Notes: generated from the sequence alone by a model not told the origin. A stretch of 64,000 bases of DNA from Peribacillus simplex (GCF_900156045.1 NZ_FTMX01000001.1:62001-126000), one strand, 5' to 3'; positions 1 through 8,915 are shown, numbered from the stretch's first letter. Made by a program: numbers and translations.

Positions 1-1
1 A

Positions 2-664
2 ACTGGTATGGATGCTCTGACTCATGCAATTGAATCTTACACCTCCAAATCTGCCAACCCTGTCAGCAAGGCTTTCGCTATGCAGGCCATTAAGATGATC
101 GGTGAAAATTTAACAAGGTCGTACTTTGTGGGAACGGACATAGAAAGCAGGGAAAACATGCTTATAGCCTCCCTGTTAGCTGGTGCAGCCTTTTCACAAT
201 CCCGATTGGGTAATGTACACGCCATTTCCCATACATTTGGAGGAGTCTTTAATATCCCGCATGGCATCGCAAATGCAGCACTTTTGCCATTCGTCATGAG
301 ATTCAATCTGCCGGCATGTGAATATCAGTATAGAGAAATTGCAATAGCTTTAGGAATGGATGTAAGCGGTTTATCCAATGCGCAAGCAGCCGAGAAAGCA
401 ATCGAAACCATCATCGAAATGAATCGGAGCATGAATATTCCTCTTAATATTAAAGAACTTGGAGTCTCATTGGACGTTTTGCCGAAATTAGTGGAAGATT
501 CCATGCGAAGCGGTAACGTGGTCGTTAATCCAAGGCTGACGAAGGCATCGGATATCCAACTGATTATAGAGAAGGCTTATGAGGGGGATTTTGAAGGTTT
601 TAATAATGGTAATCGCAATGCAAGCAGTGCCAAAAGTTCAGTAACGGCCATCGTGAATGTATAA
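2..664 (+). CDS. Iron-containing alcohol dehydrogenase, C-terminal part (5' cut by window edge)
   Basis: The reading frame is open from the first bases of the window, so the N-terminal NAD-binding half lies upstream. What remains is the all-helical metal-binding domain of group III Fe-dependent alcohol dehydrogenases, with the family pattern GNVHAISHTFGG followed by NIPHGIANA, whose histidines bind the metal. Enzymes of this family oxidise or reduce short alcohols or hydroxy acids with NAD(H). The gene is followed by a carrier and a succinate-semialdehyde-type dehydrogenase on the same strand. That suggests a hydroxyacid to semialdehyde to acid route such as 4-hydroxybutyrate use, but this is inference from context; the family assignment is secure and the substrate is not. 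Confidence 0.9.
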   Translation, partial: TGMDALTHAIESYTSKSANPVSKAFAMQAIKMIGENLTRSYFVGTDIESRENMLIASLLAGAAFSQSRLGNVHAISHTFGGVFNIPHGIANAALLPFVMRFNLPACEYQYREIAIALGMDVSGLSNAQAAEKAIETIIEMNRSMNIPLNIKELGVSLDVLPKLVEDSMRSGNVVVNPRLTKASDIQLIIEKAYEGDFEGFNNGNRNASSAKSSVTAIVNV

Positions 665-799
665 AAATCATTACATTCGACAATCACCTGGAATTTTCTA
701 GGGATTTTGAATCAGTTTCCCCTTTTCAACTTTTTTCGGAAATATGGATTTCCCGCAGCATTTTTTCTACCTGAATATAATTTTCTAATGAGGTGACGT

Positions 800-2095
800 A
801 TGAAAAAGACCAATGGAAGATGGCTTGTAGTGGTACTCCTTTTCGTCGCAACAACAATCAATTATATGGATAGGGCAATTCTTGGCATTGCAGGACCTTC
901 GATGATGAAGGATCTTTCGCTTTCGGCAGTCGAATTCGGGATATTGGGGTCAGCGTTCTTTTGGTCGTATGCCTTAATGCAAATCCCGGTCGGGGTAATC
1001 GTTGATAAATTGGGGGCACGGTTAACGTATTCGATTGCCATTGTTTGGTGGTCGCTCTGTACGGTGTTTACTGGAATGGGACGTTCGCTTGGCGGACTGA
1101 TCGGTATTCGCGTTTTAATGGGAATCGGAGAGGCTCCAGCGTTTCCGACCAATACGCGCGTTATTTCAGACTGGCTGCCGTCACACGAACGGGGCATTGC
1201 AAACGGGATTTTTAATTCCGGTACAGCTATCGGGATTGGCATAACGACACCCATTTTAGCATGGATCATCCAGACTTGGGGATGGCAAGCATCCTTTGTG
1301 GTAATTGGCTCCATCGGTTTTGTATGGCTGGCATTCTGGTTATTCTTTTTCAAAAACCATCCAGAGCAAAGTAAGATTGCAAATGAGGCCGAAGTAGCCT
1401 ATATCAAAGAGGAGCAAACTCAAACCGAAAAAGCGACGACATTAAACATCTCGCCATTTAAATTTTTAAAATTTAGAAGTGTTTACCCTATGTTATATGG
1501 CTTGTTTGCCCATAACTATCTTACTTATTTAATGATGACCTGGCTTCCCACTTATCTTGTAGTCGAAAGGCAAATGACTCTTTTAAAAGCCGGATTTTTC
1601 ACGATGCTACCTTGGATCATGTCCTTTCTGGGAAATATTCTAGGAGGGGTGTTGTCAGATTTCTTGATTAAAAGAGGCTGGAATTCCATCAAAGCAAGAA
1701 AGACTATTTTAACCATAGGCATGCTTTTTCCATTAGCTATTATACCGACGATCTATACAGACAGCGCCCTAATGGCACTTACGTATATCTCAATAGCAAT
1801 CGGCGGTGAAGGATTGGCTGCGGGCATTCTCTGGGCCACTGTTTCGGATGTTGCTCCAAAGGGTGCGGAAGGAAAGCTTGCAGGGCTGCAAAACTTCGTG
1901 GGGAACCTCGCTGGCTGGATAGCTCCAGTCGCAACAGGGATCTTAATAGCGAAGTTCAATAATTTCAATATAGCCCTGATCATACCTGTAGTCATTTGCC
2001 TTATTGCTGCTGTGGGGTATACCTTCGTGCTTAAAAATGAAAGGATTTCCATTAACACGGACATTGACGGGGGAACTAAAGTTTCAGGACTCTAA
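800..2095 (+). CDS. MFS transporter, anion:cation symporter (ACS)-like
   Basis: A 431-residue integral membrane protein with about 12 hydrophobic segments. It has the MFS loop 2-3 signature (DKLGARL near residue 70) and the early NYMDRAILGIA motif typical of the ACS (hexuronate/glucarate/phthalate) group, which imports organic anions. A GAGGTG ribosome binding site lies just before the ATG. It sits between an alcohol dehydrogenase and an aldehyde dehydrogenase on the same strand, so it probably imports the compound those enzymes degrade. The exact substrate cannot be read from the sequence. Confidence 0.88.
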   Translation: MKKTNGRWLVVVLLFVATTINYMDRAILGIAGPSMMKDLSLSAVEFGILGSAFFWSYALMQIPVGVIVDKLGARLTYSIAIVWWSLCTVFTGMGRSLGGLIGIRVLMGIGEAPAFPTNTRVISDWLPSHERGIANGIFNSGTAIGIGITTPILAWIIQTWGWQASFVVIGSIGFVWLAFWLFFFKNHPEQSKIANEAEVAYIKEEQTQTEKATTLNISPFKFLKFRSVYPMLYGLFAHNYLTYLMMTWLPTYLVVERQMTLLKAGFFTMLPWIMSFLGNILGGVLSDFLIKRGWNSIKARKTILTIGMLFPLAIIPTIYTDSALMALTYISIAIGGEGLAAGILWATVSDVAPKGAEGKLAGLQNFVGNLAGWIAPVATGILIAKFNNFNIALIIPVVICLIAAVGYTFVLKNERISINTDIDGGTKVSGL

Positions 2096-2153
2096 TCTTT
2101 TTGTGTATATAATGAAGCGCTTTGTAAATCCAACGAAAAAAGGAGACATATTC

Positions 2154-3617
2154 ATGCTGAAAACTAGTGGATTAATCAATTTAACTGAACTGAAAATGTA
2201 TGTAAACGGTGAATGGACTGCAGCACATAACGGAGAAACTTTACCAGTAACAAATCCATCAACAGGGAAAGTGGTGGCAAGGATTCCAAATGGAGGTCGC
2301 CAAGAAACGCATGCGGCAATTGCAGCTGCAGAGGAAGCGTTTAAAACCTGGTCAAAACTGACAGCACAGGAACGCAGTAAATATCTAAAGAAATTGCATG
2401 ACCTTATGCATGAATATAAAGATGAATTAGCGGAAATCATGAGTATGGAAATGGGCAAGCCCTTTACAGAAGCCCGGGGAGAAGTGGATTTTGCTGCAAG
2501 CTACCTGGAATGGTTTGCTGAAGAAGGCCGCCGGATTTATGGGGAAACGATCCCTGCTTCTGCAGCAAATAAAAGGCTATCGGTGATTCGCCAGCCGATT
2601 GGAGTGGTCGCTTCCATTACCCCTTGGAATTTCCCGTTGGCCATGATGACGCGGAAAGTAGGACCTGCCATGGCCGCTGGATGTACAGTCATTGTCAAGC
2701 CTGCTAAACAATCTCCTATTAGTGCGTTAGCGTTTGGGAAATTGGTAGAAATGGCGGGAGTGCCTGCTGGAGTGGTCAGTATCGTAACAGGGAGTGCCGG
2801 ACCTATCTCGGATGAAATTTTTGAAAACCCGATAGTAAGGAAAATTTCTTTTACTGGATCTACTGAAGTAGGCAAATTGCTGGTTACCAAGTCAGCCCCG
2901 CAACTCAAGAGACTTTCCCTTGAGCTTGGAGGACACGCGCCGTTCATCGTTTTTGAGGATGCTGATTTGGAAGCTGCAGCAGCTGGTGCCGTTGCAAGCA
3001 AATTCAGGAACACCGGACAAACGTGCGTATGCGCCAATCGAATTTATGTCCACCGTTCTGTCATCGATAAATTCTCCGCACTTTTTGTTGAAAAGGTACA
3101 AGCTCTAAAAGTTGGAAATAGCATTGATCCAACCGTTGAAGTCGGGCCTCTTGTCAGCAGTGATGGCCTGGAAAAGGTAGAGGAACATGTAAAAGATGCC
3201 TTGGAAAAAGGTGCCAGCCTTCTTTGTGGCGGACAAAGAGTTGAAGGGGAATTGGCTAATGGATTATTCTATGAACCGACCGTTCTGGGTGGAGTGAGCA
3301 AGGATATGCTCATCACATACCAGGAAACATTTGGACCGGTCGCACCAATCATCCCGTTTGATACAGAAGAAGAGGTGATTGAGCTTGCCAACAATACAGA
3401 GTACGGGCTGGCCGCTTATTTTTACACACAGAATATAAGCAGGGGAGTCAGGGTATCCGAAGCTCTGGAGTTCGGCATCATCGGATACAACGACGCCATT
3501 CCCACCGTTGCACAAGCCCCATTTGGCGGCATGAAAGAAAGCGGCATGGGGAGGGAGGGCGGCCATCAAGGCCTTGAAGAATATTTAGAAGAAAAATATA
3601 TATCGATGGGTTTTTAA
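2154..3617 (+). CDS. NAD(P)-dependent aldehyde dehydrogenase, succinate-semialdehyde type
   Basis: The start is the ATG at 2154, preceded by AGGAG at 2141; the longer in-frame extension overlaps the upstream gene and has no ribosome binding site. The 487-residue product has the ALDH landmarks in order: the PWNFPLAM cofactor segment, FTGSTEVGK near 220-230, the general base in LELGGHAP near 255, the nucleophile in GQTCVCANR near 290, and a C-terminal GGMKESGMGREGG. The double-cysteine TCVC motif and overall likeness point to the GabD succinate-semialdehyde dehydrogenase group, which converts succinate semialdehyde to succinate. It is probably the last gene of the alcohol dehydrogenase-carrier-ALDH operon, since a terminator follows directly. 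Confidence 0.9.
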   Translation: MLKTSGLINLTELKMYVNGEWTAAHNGETLPVTNPSTGKVVARIPNGGRQETHAAIAAAEEAFKTWSKLTAQERSKYLKKLHDLMHEYKDELAEIMSMEMGKPFTEARGEVDFAASYLEWFAEEGRRIYGETIPASAANKRLSVIRQPIGVVASITPWNFPLAMMTRKVGPAMAAGCTVIVKPAKQSPISALAFGKLVEMAGVPAGVVSIVTGSAGPISDEIFENPIVRKISFTGSTEVGKLLVTKSAPQLKRLSLELGGHAPFIVFEDADLEAAAAGAVASKFRNTGQTCVCANRIYVHRSVIDKFSALFVEKVQALKVGNSIDPTVEVGPLVSSDGLEKVEEHVKDALEKGASLLCGGQRVEGELANGLFYEPTVLGGVSKDMLITYQETFGPVAPIIPFDTEEEVIELANNTEYGLAAYFYTQNISRGVRVSEALEFGIIGYNDAIPTVAQAPFGGMKESGMGREGGHQGLEEYLEEKYISMGF

Positions 3618-3628
3618 AATAGGACAAG

Positions 3629-3670
3629 AAAAGGCTTAAGGTGAAGTCGAATCCTTAAGCCTTTCCTTAT
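3629..3670 (+). terminator. Rho-independent terminator after the aldehyde dehydrogenase
   Basis: An inverted repeat AAGGCTTAAGG / CCTTAAGCCTT with a short loop is followed by TTCCTTATTT. It closes the operon ending at 3617. Confidence 0.85.
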
Positions 3671-3827
3671 TTACCTCATAAAAAAGGAAGAATCTTAATT
3701 CCTCACACGCTCCCCATTGATTAACAAACCTCTGTTACCAAAATTCCTCCGTACACATTGACCCTAGGTTGTTAATATTTGGTTTTTTGTTGTAAAGTAA
3801 ATATATTATAACTAGAGGTGATTTTCA

Positions 3828-4286
3828 TTGAAAAAATGGACAAGGGAAATAGAAATAAACGCCCCGATTGAACAAGTCTGGAAGTTTCTTGATGGTTCTG
3901 TAGAAAATATGCAAAAAATCATGCCTCAAGTAGTTGAACAGAAGCCCGTTAAAATAACGGAAGAAGTGGTGGGGAGTGTATATCGCCAAAAGTACCGAGA
4001 AGGAAAACGAACAGAAGAGTATGATATAGAAACATTGGAATATTTGAATGAAACGAATGAGAAAAAGCTAAAAGTGGGCTTCATACTTGCTAAAATGTTT
4101 GAAATTACAGCTTTCTATGAACTAAATAAAATCAATGACAATAGAACTTCCTTTACATATACAGTCACCAGTCGCCCGTTAAAGTGGTTTTTGAAATTAC
4201 TTTTATTGTTTGCTACCGATAAAGTGGTCGTTGAATTCTTGGAACGTGTCAAAAGGGTAGCTGAAGCAGAAACAAGTGAATCATGA
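3828..4286 (+). CDS. SRPBCC (START/Bet v1-like) family protein
   Basis: A 152-residue soluble protein whose opening (WTREIEINAPIEQVWKFL) is the typical first strand and helix of SRPBCC lipid/ligand-pocket domains, followed by alternating beta strands and a long C-terminal helix. It uses a TTG start at 3828 with AGAGGTG about 8 bases upstream; no ATG fits. An AT-rich stretch with a plausible -10 (TATTATAACT region) precedes it, so it looks monocistronic. Members bind hydrophobic ligands or act in stress responses; nothing here fixes the ligand. Confidence 0.75.
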   Translation: MKKWTREIEINAPIEQVWKFLDGSVENMQKIMPQVVEQKPVKITEEVVGSVYRQKYREGKRTEEYDIETLEYLNETNEKKLKVGFILAKMFEITAFYELNKINDNRTSFTYTVTSRPLKWFLKLLLLFATDKVVVEFLERVKRVAEAETSES

Positions 4287-4362
4287 ATTAATTAAGTCAA
4301 TCTTCCGCATTATAGGGGGCATACAACTTGCCTATGTTGGAGGGTATACTTTGATCTTTCCA
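4276..4362 (+). pseudogene. Possible truncated membrane-protein start interrupted by a repeat
   Basis: Overlapping the end of the SRPBCC gene, a frame opens with GTG and encodes about 29 residues ending in a hydrophobic run (RIIGGIQLAYVGGYTLIF). It then runs directly into the GC-rich palindromic repeat at 4361, where the protein becomes nonsensical. This may be the N-terminus of a small membrane protein cut off by the repeat, or chance coding. No full-length version exists in the window. Confidence 0.3.
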
Positions 4363-4464
4363 TTCCACTGCAGGCACTCGCTTTCCGCGGGCGGTCTTTG
4401 CGCCTGTGGCGTCACCCTTGGACACGCTTTTCCCGCAGTATTCTCGCACATTCGCTCCAATCAG
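4361..4464 (-). repeat. GC-rich palindromic repeat, copy 1
   Basis: A GC-rich block in otherwise AT-rich intergenic DNA. Read on the minus strand, it shares with the copies near 8.8, 52.1, 52.4, 52.7 and 54.6 kb the order GATTGGAGCG, CTCCTGCGGGA-like, a GGTGAC/GAGACC-CCACAGGCGC block and CGCGGAAAGCGAG. It has no visible terminal repeats or target duplication of its own, unlike the copies inside the two MITEs. Confidence 0.8.
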
Positions 4465-4612
4465 CTCTGCATGAAAACTAAGTTGACACAGCAACATGAT
4501 CCATCTTTATTCAAGATGGATTCAGACTGATATACAAGCCCATGTTTCAAAGCCACTAAAAAAAGCGATCGTGATATAGACTTGATCGCTTGTGAAAGAT
4601 AAGGATTATTCA

Positions 4613-4650
4613 AAAGGCCCTTCCGAAAGAAGGGTCTCTTTTTTTTATTG
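4613..4650 (+). terminator. Terminator between convergent genes
   Basis: GGCCCTTC-CGAAA-GAAGGGTC is followed by a run of eight T on the plus strand. A second hairpin (AAGCGATC / GATCGCTT, 4563-4592) lies just upstream. The minus-strand tail (CCTTTTG) is weaker but could also help stop the ornithine cyclodeaminase operon. Confidence 0.75.
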
Positions 4651-4688
4651 TTACTACATTCAGTGATAGCAAAATGTATGGGCTTTTG

Positions 4689-5672
4689 TTATACCTCAAT
4701 CTCCATCCCGATGTTCCGTTCTTTCGATTGGCGGTAAACACCTTTTGCCACAGCGAGGTCAAAGTAAGCGGCACCGACTGATTTAAAGAAGGTAATTTCC
4801 TCTTCATTTTCCCTGCCTGTTTTGTTCAGCATGACAAGTTCATAAAGCTCGCCATGAATATCATTAAACGACCAATTTTCCTGATTGGCTGCAGAAATGA
4901 GTTCTCCTGCTTCATCCTTCACGCCCACCAAATCGTCGACGATAATTTTAGCGGCGCGTGAAACCGTGGTATTATCCACTTCTTTCATATCCGGCAAATA
5001 AGACCCGACCCCGTTAATGTGTGTGCCCGGCTTTAAATCCTGCCCATTGAATACAGGCTCGTTCGAGCGGGTTGCGCAGCAAATGATATCTGCCTGACGA
5101 ACGGCTGCTGATACATCTTCGAAAACTTCAAAAGGAACGGTTACTCCGAATGCCCGCAGCTTTTCCCCGAATTTCTCGGCTTTCTCTCGTGTGCGATTTA
5201 CTAATAAAATACGTTCAATGTCCCTTACGGCTAACACCCCGATTGCTTGTTCAAATCCCATAGCACCCGTTCCGATGATCGTGAGAACCTTGGCGTCTTT
5301 ACGAGCAAGAAAGTCCGTGGCAATGCTGCTCAATGCCCCCGTTCTGAGACGTGTTAAATAGGAGGCATTCAACAATGCTAAATGTTCGCCATTTTCAGCA
5401 TCAGACAGCAAGATGACTCCTTGTGTTGTTGCCATCCCCCTTGAAGGATTCTTCGGGAAAATGGTAACGACTTTGACCGCCGAAACTTCTTCAGATAAAT
5501 CAGCGCTTGGCATGTAAAGTGCCGATGCCTCGTGTTTAGGAAAAGCAAGAACGGTGCGATGGGGGTTGTCTATACTTTGAGCACCATGTGCACGTAATAC
5601 GGCCTTTACATCTGATATTGCGTCTTTCATTCCATATGATTGTTGAATTTCCTTCTCACTTATAACCAACAT
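4689..5672 (-). CDS. Ornithine cyclodeaminase / mu-crystallin family enzyme
   Basis: A 327-residue protein with the family's split layout: an N-terminal lid with the conserved LYMPSADLSEEVSAVKVV-type segment, then a Rossmann domain with IIGTGAMG near residue 131 that binds NAD(P). The ATG is preceded by AAGGAGG. The family includes ornithine cyclodeaminase, alanine dehydrogenase-like enzymes and pyrroline/piperideine-2-carboxylate reductases, and sequence reading alone does not separate them. It is cotranscribed with the MHS carrier upstream (32-base gap) and faces a divergent cupin regulator, so it probably degrades an imported amino acid or imino acid. Confidence 0.85.
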   Translation of the reverse strand: MLVISEKEIQQSYGMKDAISDVKAVLRAHGAQSIDNPHRTVLAFPKHEASALYMPSADLSEEVSAVKVVTIFPKNPSRGMATTQGVILLSDAENGEHLALLNASYLTRLRTGALSSIATDFLARKDAKVLTIIGTGAMGFEQAIGVLAVRDIERILLVNRTREKAEKFGEKLRAFGVTVPFEVFEDVSAAVRQADIICCATRSNEPVFNGQDLKPGTHINGVGSYLPDMKEVDNTTVSRAAKIIVDDLVGVKDEAGELISAANQENWSFNDIHGELYELVMLNKTGRENEEEITFFKSVGAAYFDLAVAKGVYRQSKERNIGMEIEV

Positions 5673-5704
5673 TCCATTGTCCTCCTTGAGTTAAAAACCA
5701 TAGA

Positions 5705-7003
5705 TTACATGGCACTACTATTATGCGTTTCGTCTAATTTCTGATTGCTGCGATCCTTGACTGCCCAAATCGCTGCTAGTGACAGGACAGATGCAAAAAT
5801 AATATAAATGGCAACAGGAACATAGGAGTTATTAAACCTATCAAGTAAAGCCGTTGCAACTAGCGGCGCTGTTCCTCCTGCAAGAGCAGCCCCGATTTGA
5901 TATCCAAGCGTGATGCCGGTATAACGGATCTTTGCATCGAAAATTTCCGAGAACATCGTTCCAAGAACAGCTGTGATGGGAGCCCAAATGACCCCTAAAC
6001 CTATCACTGTTGCAACGATTAATAGCAGGACCGATTTTTGCTGCAGCAGCCAAAAGTATGGGAATGCAAACAGTGCCATCCCAATCGTTCCGCCTATAAA
6101 CAGCTTTTTGCGGCCAATTGTATCAGATAAATTCCCCATGATTGGTATTAAAATCGTCGTTATTATTGTTGCAATCATGACTGCAGTTAATGTAGCAGTC
6201 CGAGAGAAACCGAGATTTGCAGTAGCATATGATACGACAAATGTGCTGAAAATATAAAATGGCGCCGTTTCTACCACTTTGGCTCCCACGGCGATAAGGA
6301 CTTCACGCCAATAATTCTTAAGAGTTTCAACAATCGGCAGCTTTGGAACTTCTCCGGATTCCTTTACTTTTTTGAATGACGGAGTTTCATCAATTCCTTT
6401 ACGGATCCATAGGCCAAAAAATACTAGCAGAGCACTAAAAATGAATGGTATACGCCATCCCCAGGTCATGAATGCGTTTTCAGAAAGCAGTGTCATAATA
6501 GATAAGGCAACGGTTCCAAGTAGCATTCCTATAGTGACACCCATCTGAGGAATGGCTCCGAACAAGCCCCGTTTCTCAGCGGGAGCATATTCAACGGCCA
6601 ATAAAAGCGCGCCTCCCCATTCACCGCCAATTCCCAGACCTTGAACTAAGCGCAACGTGATCAATAAAATCGGCGCCCAAATACCAACGGCTTGATACGT
6701 AGGAAGAAGCCCCATCCCAAATGTTGCGACCCCCATTAAACTAAGTGTTAAAACAAGTGTTTTCTTTCTCCCGATACGATCGCCAATATGGCTAAAGATC
6801 ACCCCGCCAAAAGGGCGGATGAAGAATGCTAACGCAAAGGATGCATAGGAGAGCAACAGCCCTATTGTCGGATCCTCATTCACGAAGAATATCTGGTTAA
6901 ACACGAGAGCTGAAACGGTCCCATATAAAAAGTAGTCAAACCACTCAATCGAACTTCCGACTAAACTTGCGATTAAAATACGCCGCATTTGTTTCTTCTC
7001 CAT
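5705..7003 (-). CDS. MHS-family MFS transporter (metabolite:H+ symporter)
   Basis: A 432-residue 12-helix carrier. The opening SSIEWFDYFLYGT, the loop GDRIGRKKTL near residue 75 and RLVQGLGIGGEWGG near 117 are hallmarks of the metabolite:H+ symporter group (proline/betaine, shikimate, alpha-ketoglutarate and citrate carriers). It is the first gene of a two-gene operon with the ornithine cyclodeaminase-family enzyme. AAAGGGGTGA lies before the start, and a perfect palindrome just upstream probably binds the divergently encoded regulator. The substrate is likely an amino acid or carboxylate. Confidence 0.9.
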   Translation of the reverse strand: MEKKQMRRILIASLVGSSIEWFDYFLYGTVSALVFNQIFFVNEDPTIGLLLSYASFALAFFIRPFGGVIFSHIGDRIGRKKTLVLTLSLMGVATFGMGLLPTYQAVGIWAPILLITLRLVQGLGIGGEWGGALLLAVEYAPAEKRGLFGAIPQMGVTIGMLLGTVALSIMTLLSENAFMTWGWRIPFIFSALLVFFGLWIRKGIDETPSFKKVKESGEVPKLPIVETLKNYWREVLIAVGAKVVETAPFYIFSTFVVSYATANLGFSRTATLTAVMIATIITTILIPIMGNLSDTIGRKKLFIGGTIGMALFAFPYFWLLQQKSVLLLIVATVIGLGVIWAPITAVLGTMFSEIFDAKIRYTGITLGYQIGAALAGGTAPLVATALLDRFNNSYVPVAIYIIFASVLSLAAIWAVKDRSNQKLDETHNSSAM

Positions 7004-7020
7004 CTTGAGTCACCCCTTTA

Positions 7021-7043
7021 AAATTGAAGTATCACTTCAATTT
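7021..7043. promoter_or_regulatory. Perfect 10-bp inverted repeat, probable operator
   Basis: AAATTGAAGT, the spacer ATC and ACTTCAATTT form an exact dyad. It lies immediately upstream of the ribosome binding site of the MHS gene and about 135 bases from the divergent XRE-cupin gene. Its place in the leader fits a repressor site for that regulator; binding is inferred. Confidence 0.6.
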
Positions 7044-7176
7044 CTGATTTCCTTTATTTTAAATAATTACAAATTTTCTGTCAATATTTTTTTGATAAGC
7101 TATTAATGACGGAACATTCATCAAAACTTGTACTGTATAATGTAGCTAGATACTATGTAAAAAAGGGGGCATCCGT

Positions 7177-7689
7177 ATGCCTTTTGATTCAATCGGGAAA
7201 AAAATGAAATTATTGAGGAAAGAGCGAAAACTAACATTAAAAAGTCTGGCTGAACAAACAGGCGTTTCAATCAGTTTTTTATCACAAGTAGAACGGGGAA
7301 AATCAAGCGTCACATTAGAGTCATTAAAAAAAATCGCTGATACATTAGATGTCAGCCCAAGTTTCTTTTTTTCTGAGGACCGATCCCAAGAAAATTCAGA
7401 TTATAATCATGAACAATTTCATTATCAGAATTTATCCAGCGGCATTCGTGATGCTGTTTTTTCGCCCATTCTTGTCACCTTAAAGCCAGGGGAAAACAAA
7501 GGAAGCGCCTTTTCCCATAGCGGACACGAATTCTTATTCATTATCGAAGGGAAGTTAACCGTGGAAATAGAGGGAGAGAGGACAGAACTCCATGAACAGC
7601 AGTCGTTCATGTTCGATGCTCGAAAAGCCCATTACTGGTTTAACTTCTCGGATCAAATTGTCCGGTTTCTGGTGGTGTCGTCGAAATAA
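7177..7689 (+). CDS. XRE-family regulator with C-terminal cupin domain
   Basis: A 170-residue two-domain regulator. Residues about 8-62 form a lambda-repressor-like helix-turn-helix (LKSLAEQTGVSISFLSQVERGKSSV). Residues about 100-168 form a small cupin barrel with the ligand-pocket pattern GHEFLFIIEGKLTVEIEGE. The ATG at 7177 follows AAGGGGG. Proteins of this architecture (PuuR/SutR type) usually repress a neighbouring uptake or catabolic operon and respond to the small molecule bound in the cupin. It is divergent to the MHS/ornithine cyclodeaminase operon, its most likely target. Confidence 0.88.
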   Translation: MPFDSIGKKMKLLRKERKLTLKSLAEQTGVSISFLSQVERGKSSVTLESLKKIADTLDVSPSFFFSEDRSQENSDYNHEQFHYQNLSSGIRDAVFSPILVTLKPGENKGSAFSHSGHEFLFIIEGKLTVEIEGERTELHEQQSFMFDARKAHYWFNFSDQIVRFLVVSSK

Positions 7690-7742
7690 CGGAAGTAAAG
7701 AATTAACGATAACTTTCACCCGTTAACGAAAATTGTCGTACA

Positions 7743-7796
7743 AAAGGATAGATGTAAACAGGGATTCCTCACTGTTCATCTATCCTTTCCTTTTTA
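7743..7796 (+). terminator. Terminator after the cupin regulator
   Basis: AAAGGATAGATG and CATCTATCCTTT flank a loop that itself contains AACAG/CTGTT pairing; CCTTTTTACC follows. Confidence 0.85.
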
Positions 7797-7882
7797 CCTA
7801 TTGAATGTGAATGTGTGAAAAAATATTGGATTTCAGAAAAAATGGTTATATAGAATAAGCTATTGTGATGCATGAAGACTAA

Positions 7883-8677
7883 TCAATAATCCATTGTTTC
7901 GTTTTTATTTTTTATGCCAAATAACCAACGAAGTGACTGAATGAAGTAGTTTGAAAAGAATAGGTCATCATGAGTTCCTTCTGGATCTGACGCAAATAAT
8001 AGATTTGGTTCCAAATAGCCTTCCTTGATAAATTCAAGGTGGGCCTTCTTCGTGTAGTCAACCATATGCTTTTGCATCGTTTCTTTATAAATTCCCTCTA
8101 ATTCCCCGACATATAAATAGAGCTGATGATCTTGACGATTCACAGTTGGCTTGATATGGATATTTCCTTGCCGTTCAATCTTTTCCCCTTGCAGATAGCG
8201 AAGAACATCCTCGTACCAAAAGGAAGCGGATAATGAGATATATTGATGGAATACATCTGGATAATAATAGGAGGCGAAAAGCGAAACAAGTCCTCCTAAT
8301 GAGCAGCCGGAAATCGCTGTATGTGAAGGTTCAGGATTCGTAGCATAATGGGCATCTATATAGGGCTTTATCTCGCTTACAAGAGTATGTAAATAAACTT
8401 GCGCTTGTCCTTCAAAGGAAGAAGCATGTCGTGCAAGTGATGGTGCTTCCCACGGCGTATAGTCATTTTTGCGATCAATCGGTTCAATTCCAATAACGAT
8501 AAATGGTTCGATTTGACCTGAAAGAATTAAATGATCGATATAGTTTACAGCTTGCTTGGCCGTTTCTCCGCCATCATGCATATAGATCGTTCGGTATTTC
8601 TTGGTTGGATCATAACTTGAGGGTAAGATGACACATACCTCATAGTTGGCAATTTTCTCATCAAGGTATTGGATCAT
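7883..8677 (-). CDS. Alpha/beta-hydrolase esterase, IroE/BesA-like (Fur-controlled)
   Basis: A putative esterase of the siderophore-esterase-like family (264 residues from the chosen start). The nucleophile elbow SGCSLGG (GxSxG), an early YMHDGGE and a late GTHDDLFF with the catalytic His give the alpha/beta-hydrolase triad. I place the start at the ATG at 8677, before QYLDEKIANYEV; the longer in-frame version reads back into a MITE and has no homology-like sequence. A near-perfect Fur box lies upstream at 8916, so it is probably iron-repressed. This supports a role in releasing iron from a trilactone siderophore, although no siderophore genes are in the window. A MITE separates promoter and gene. 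Confidence 0.8.
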   Translation of the reverse strand: MIQYLDEKIANYEVCVILPSSYDPTKKYRTIYMHDGGETAKQAVNYIDHLILSGQIEPFIVIGIEPIDRKNDYTPWEAPSLARHASSFEGQAQVYLHTLVSEIKPYIDAHYATNPEPSHTAISGCSLGGLVSLFASYYYPDVFHQYISLSASFWYEDVLRYLQGEKIERQGNIHIKPTVNRQDHQLYLYVGELEGIYKETMQKHMVDYTKKAHLEFIKEGYLEPNLLFASDPEGTHDDLFFSNYFIQSLRWLFGIKNKNETMDY

Positions 8678-8725
8678 GTATTTTCCCACATCCTTTAGAA
8701 TATTCGTATGTTGAAGTTTAGAAAA

Positions 8726-8898
8726 GGCTCTTTTCGTAAAGATTGTTGTTTTTAAAACGAAACGATTTAAGGTTGATTGGAGCGCAAGTGCGAGACTCCT
8801 GCGGGGGCACCGCCCGCCCCGCGGAAAGCGAGCAGCTGAAGGGGAAATCAACACAACGCTTTACTTGGTAATTAGCAACAAAGTATGCGAAATCAGCC
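8726..8898. mobile_element. MITE, copy A (173 bp) with 8-bp target duplication
   Basis: The left end GGCTCTTTTCG and right end CGAAATCAGCC form imperfect terminal inverted repeats. The element is flanked by the exact direct repeat TTAGAAAA (8718-8725 and 8899-8906). It encloses a shortened copy of the GC-rich palindromic core and matches the element at 54547-54762 along its length, with about 45 bases of the core missing. There is no coding capacity. Eight-base duplications occur in ISL3- and IS1595-type elements; which transposase mobilised this one is unknown. Confidence 0.88.
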
Positions 8899-8915
8899 TT
8901 AGAAAAAAAATAAAT

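Noticed and set aside
8678-8854. N-terminal extension of the esterase
   Set aside because: The extension is translated MITE sequence; the ATG at 8677 begins the conserved protein.
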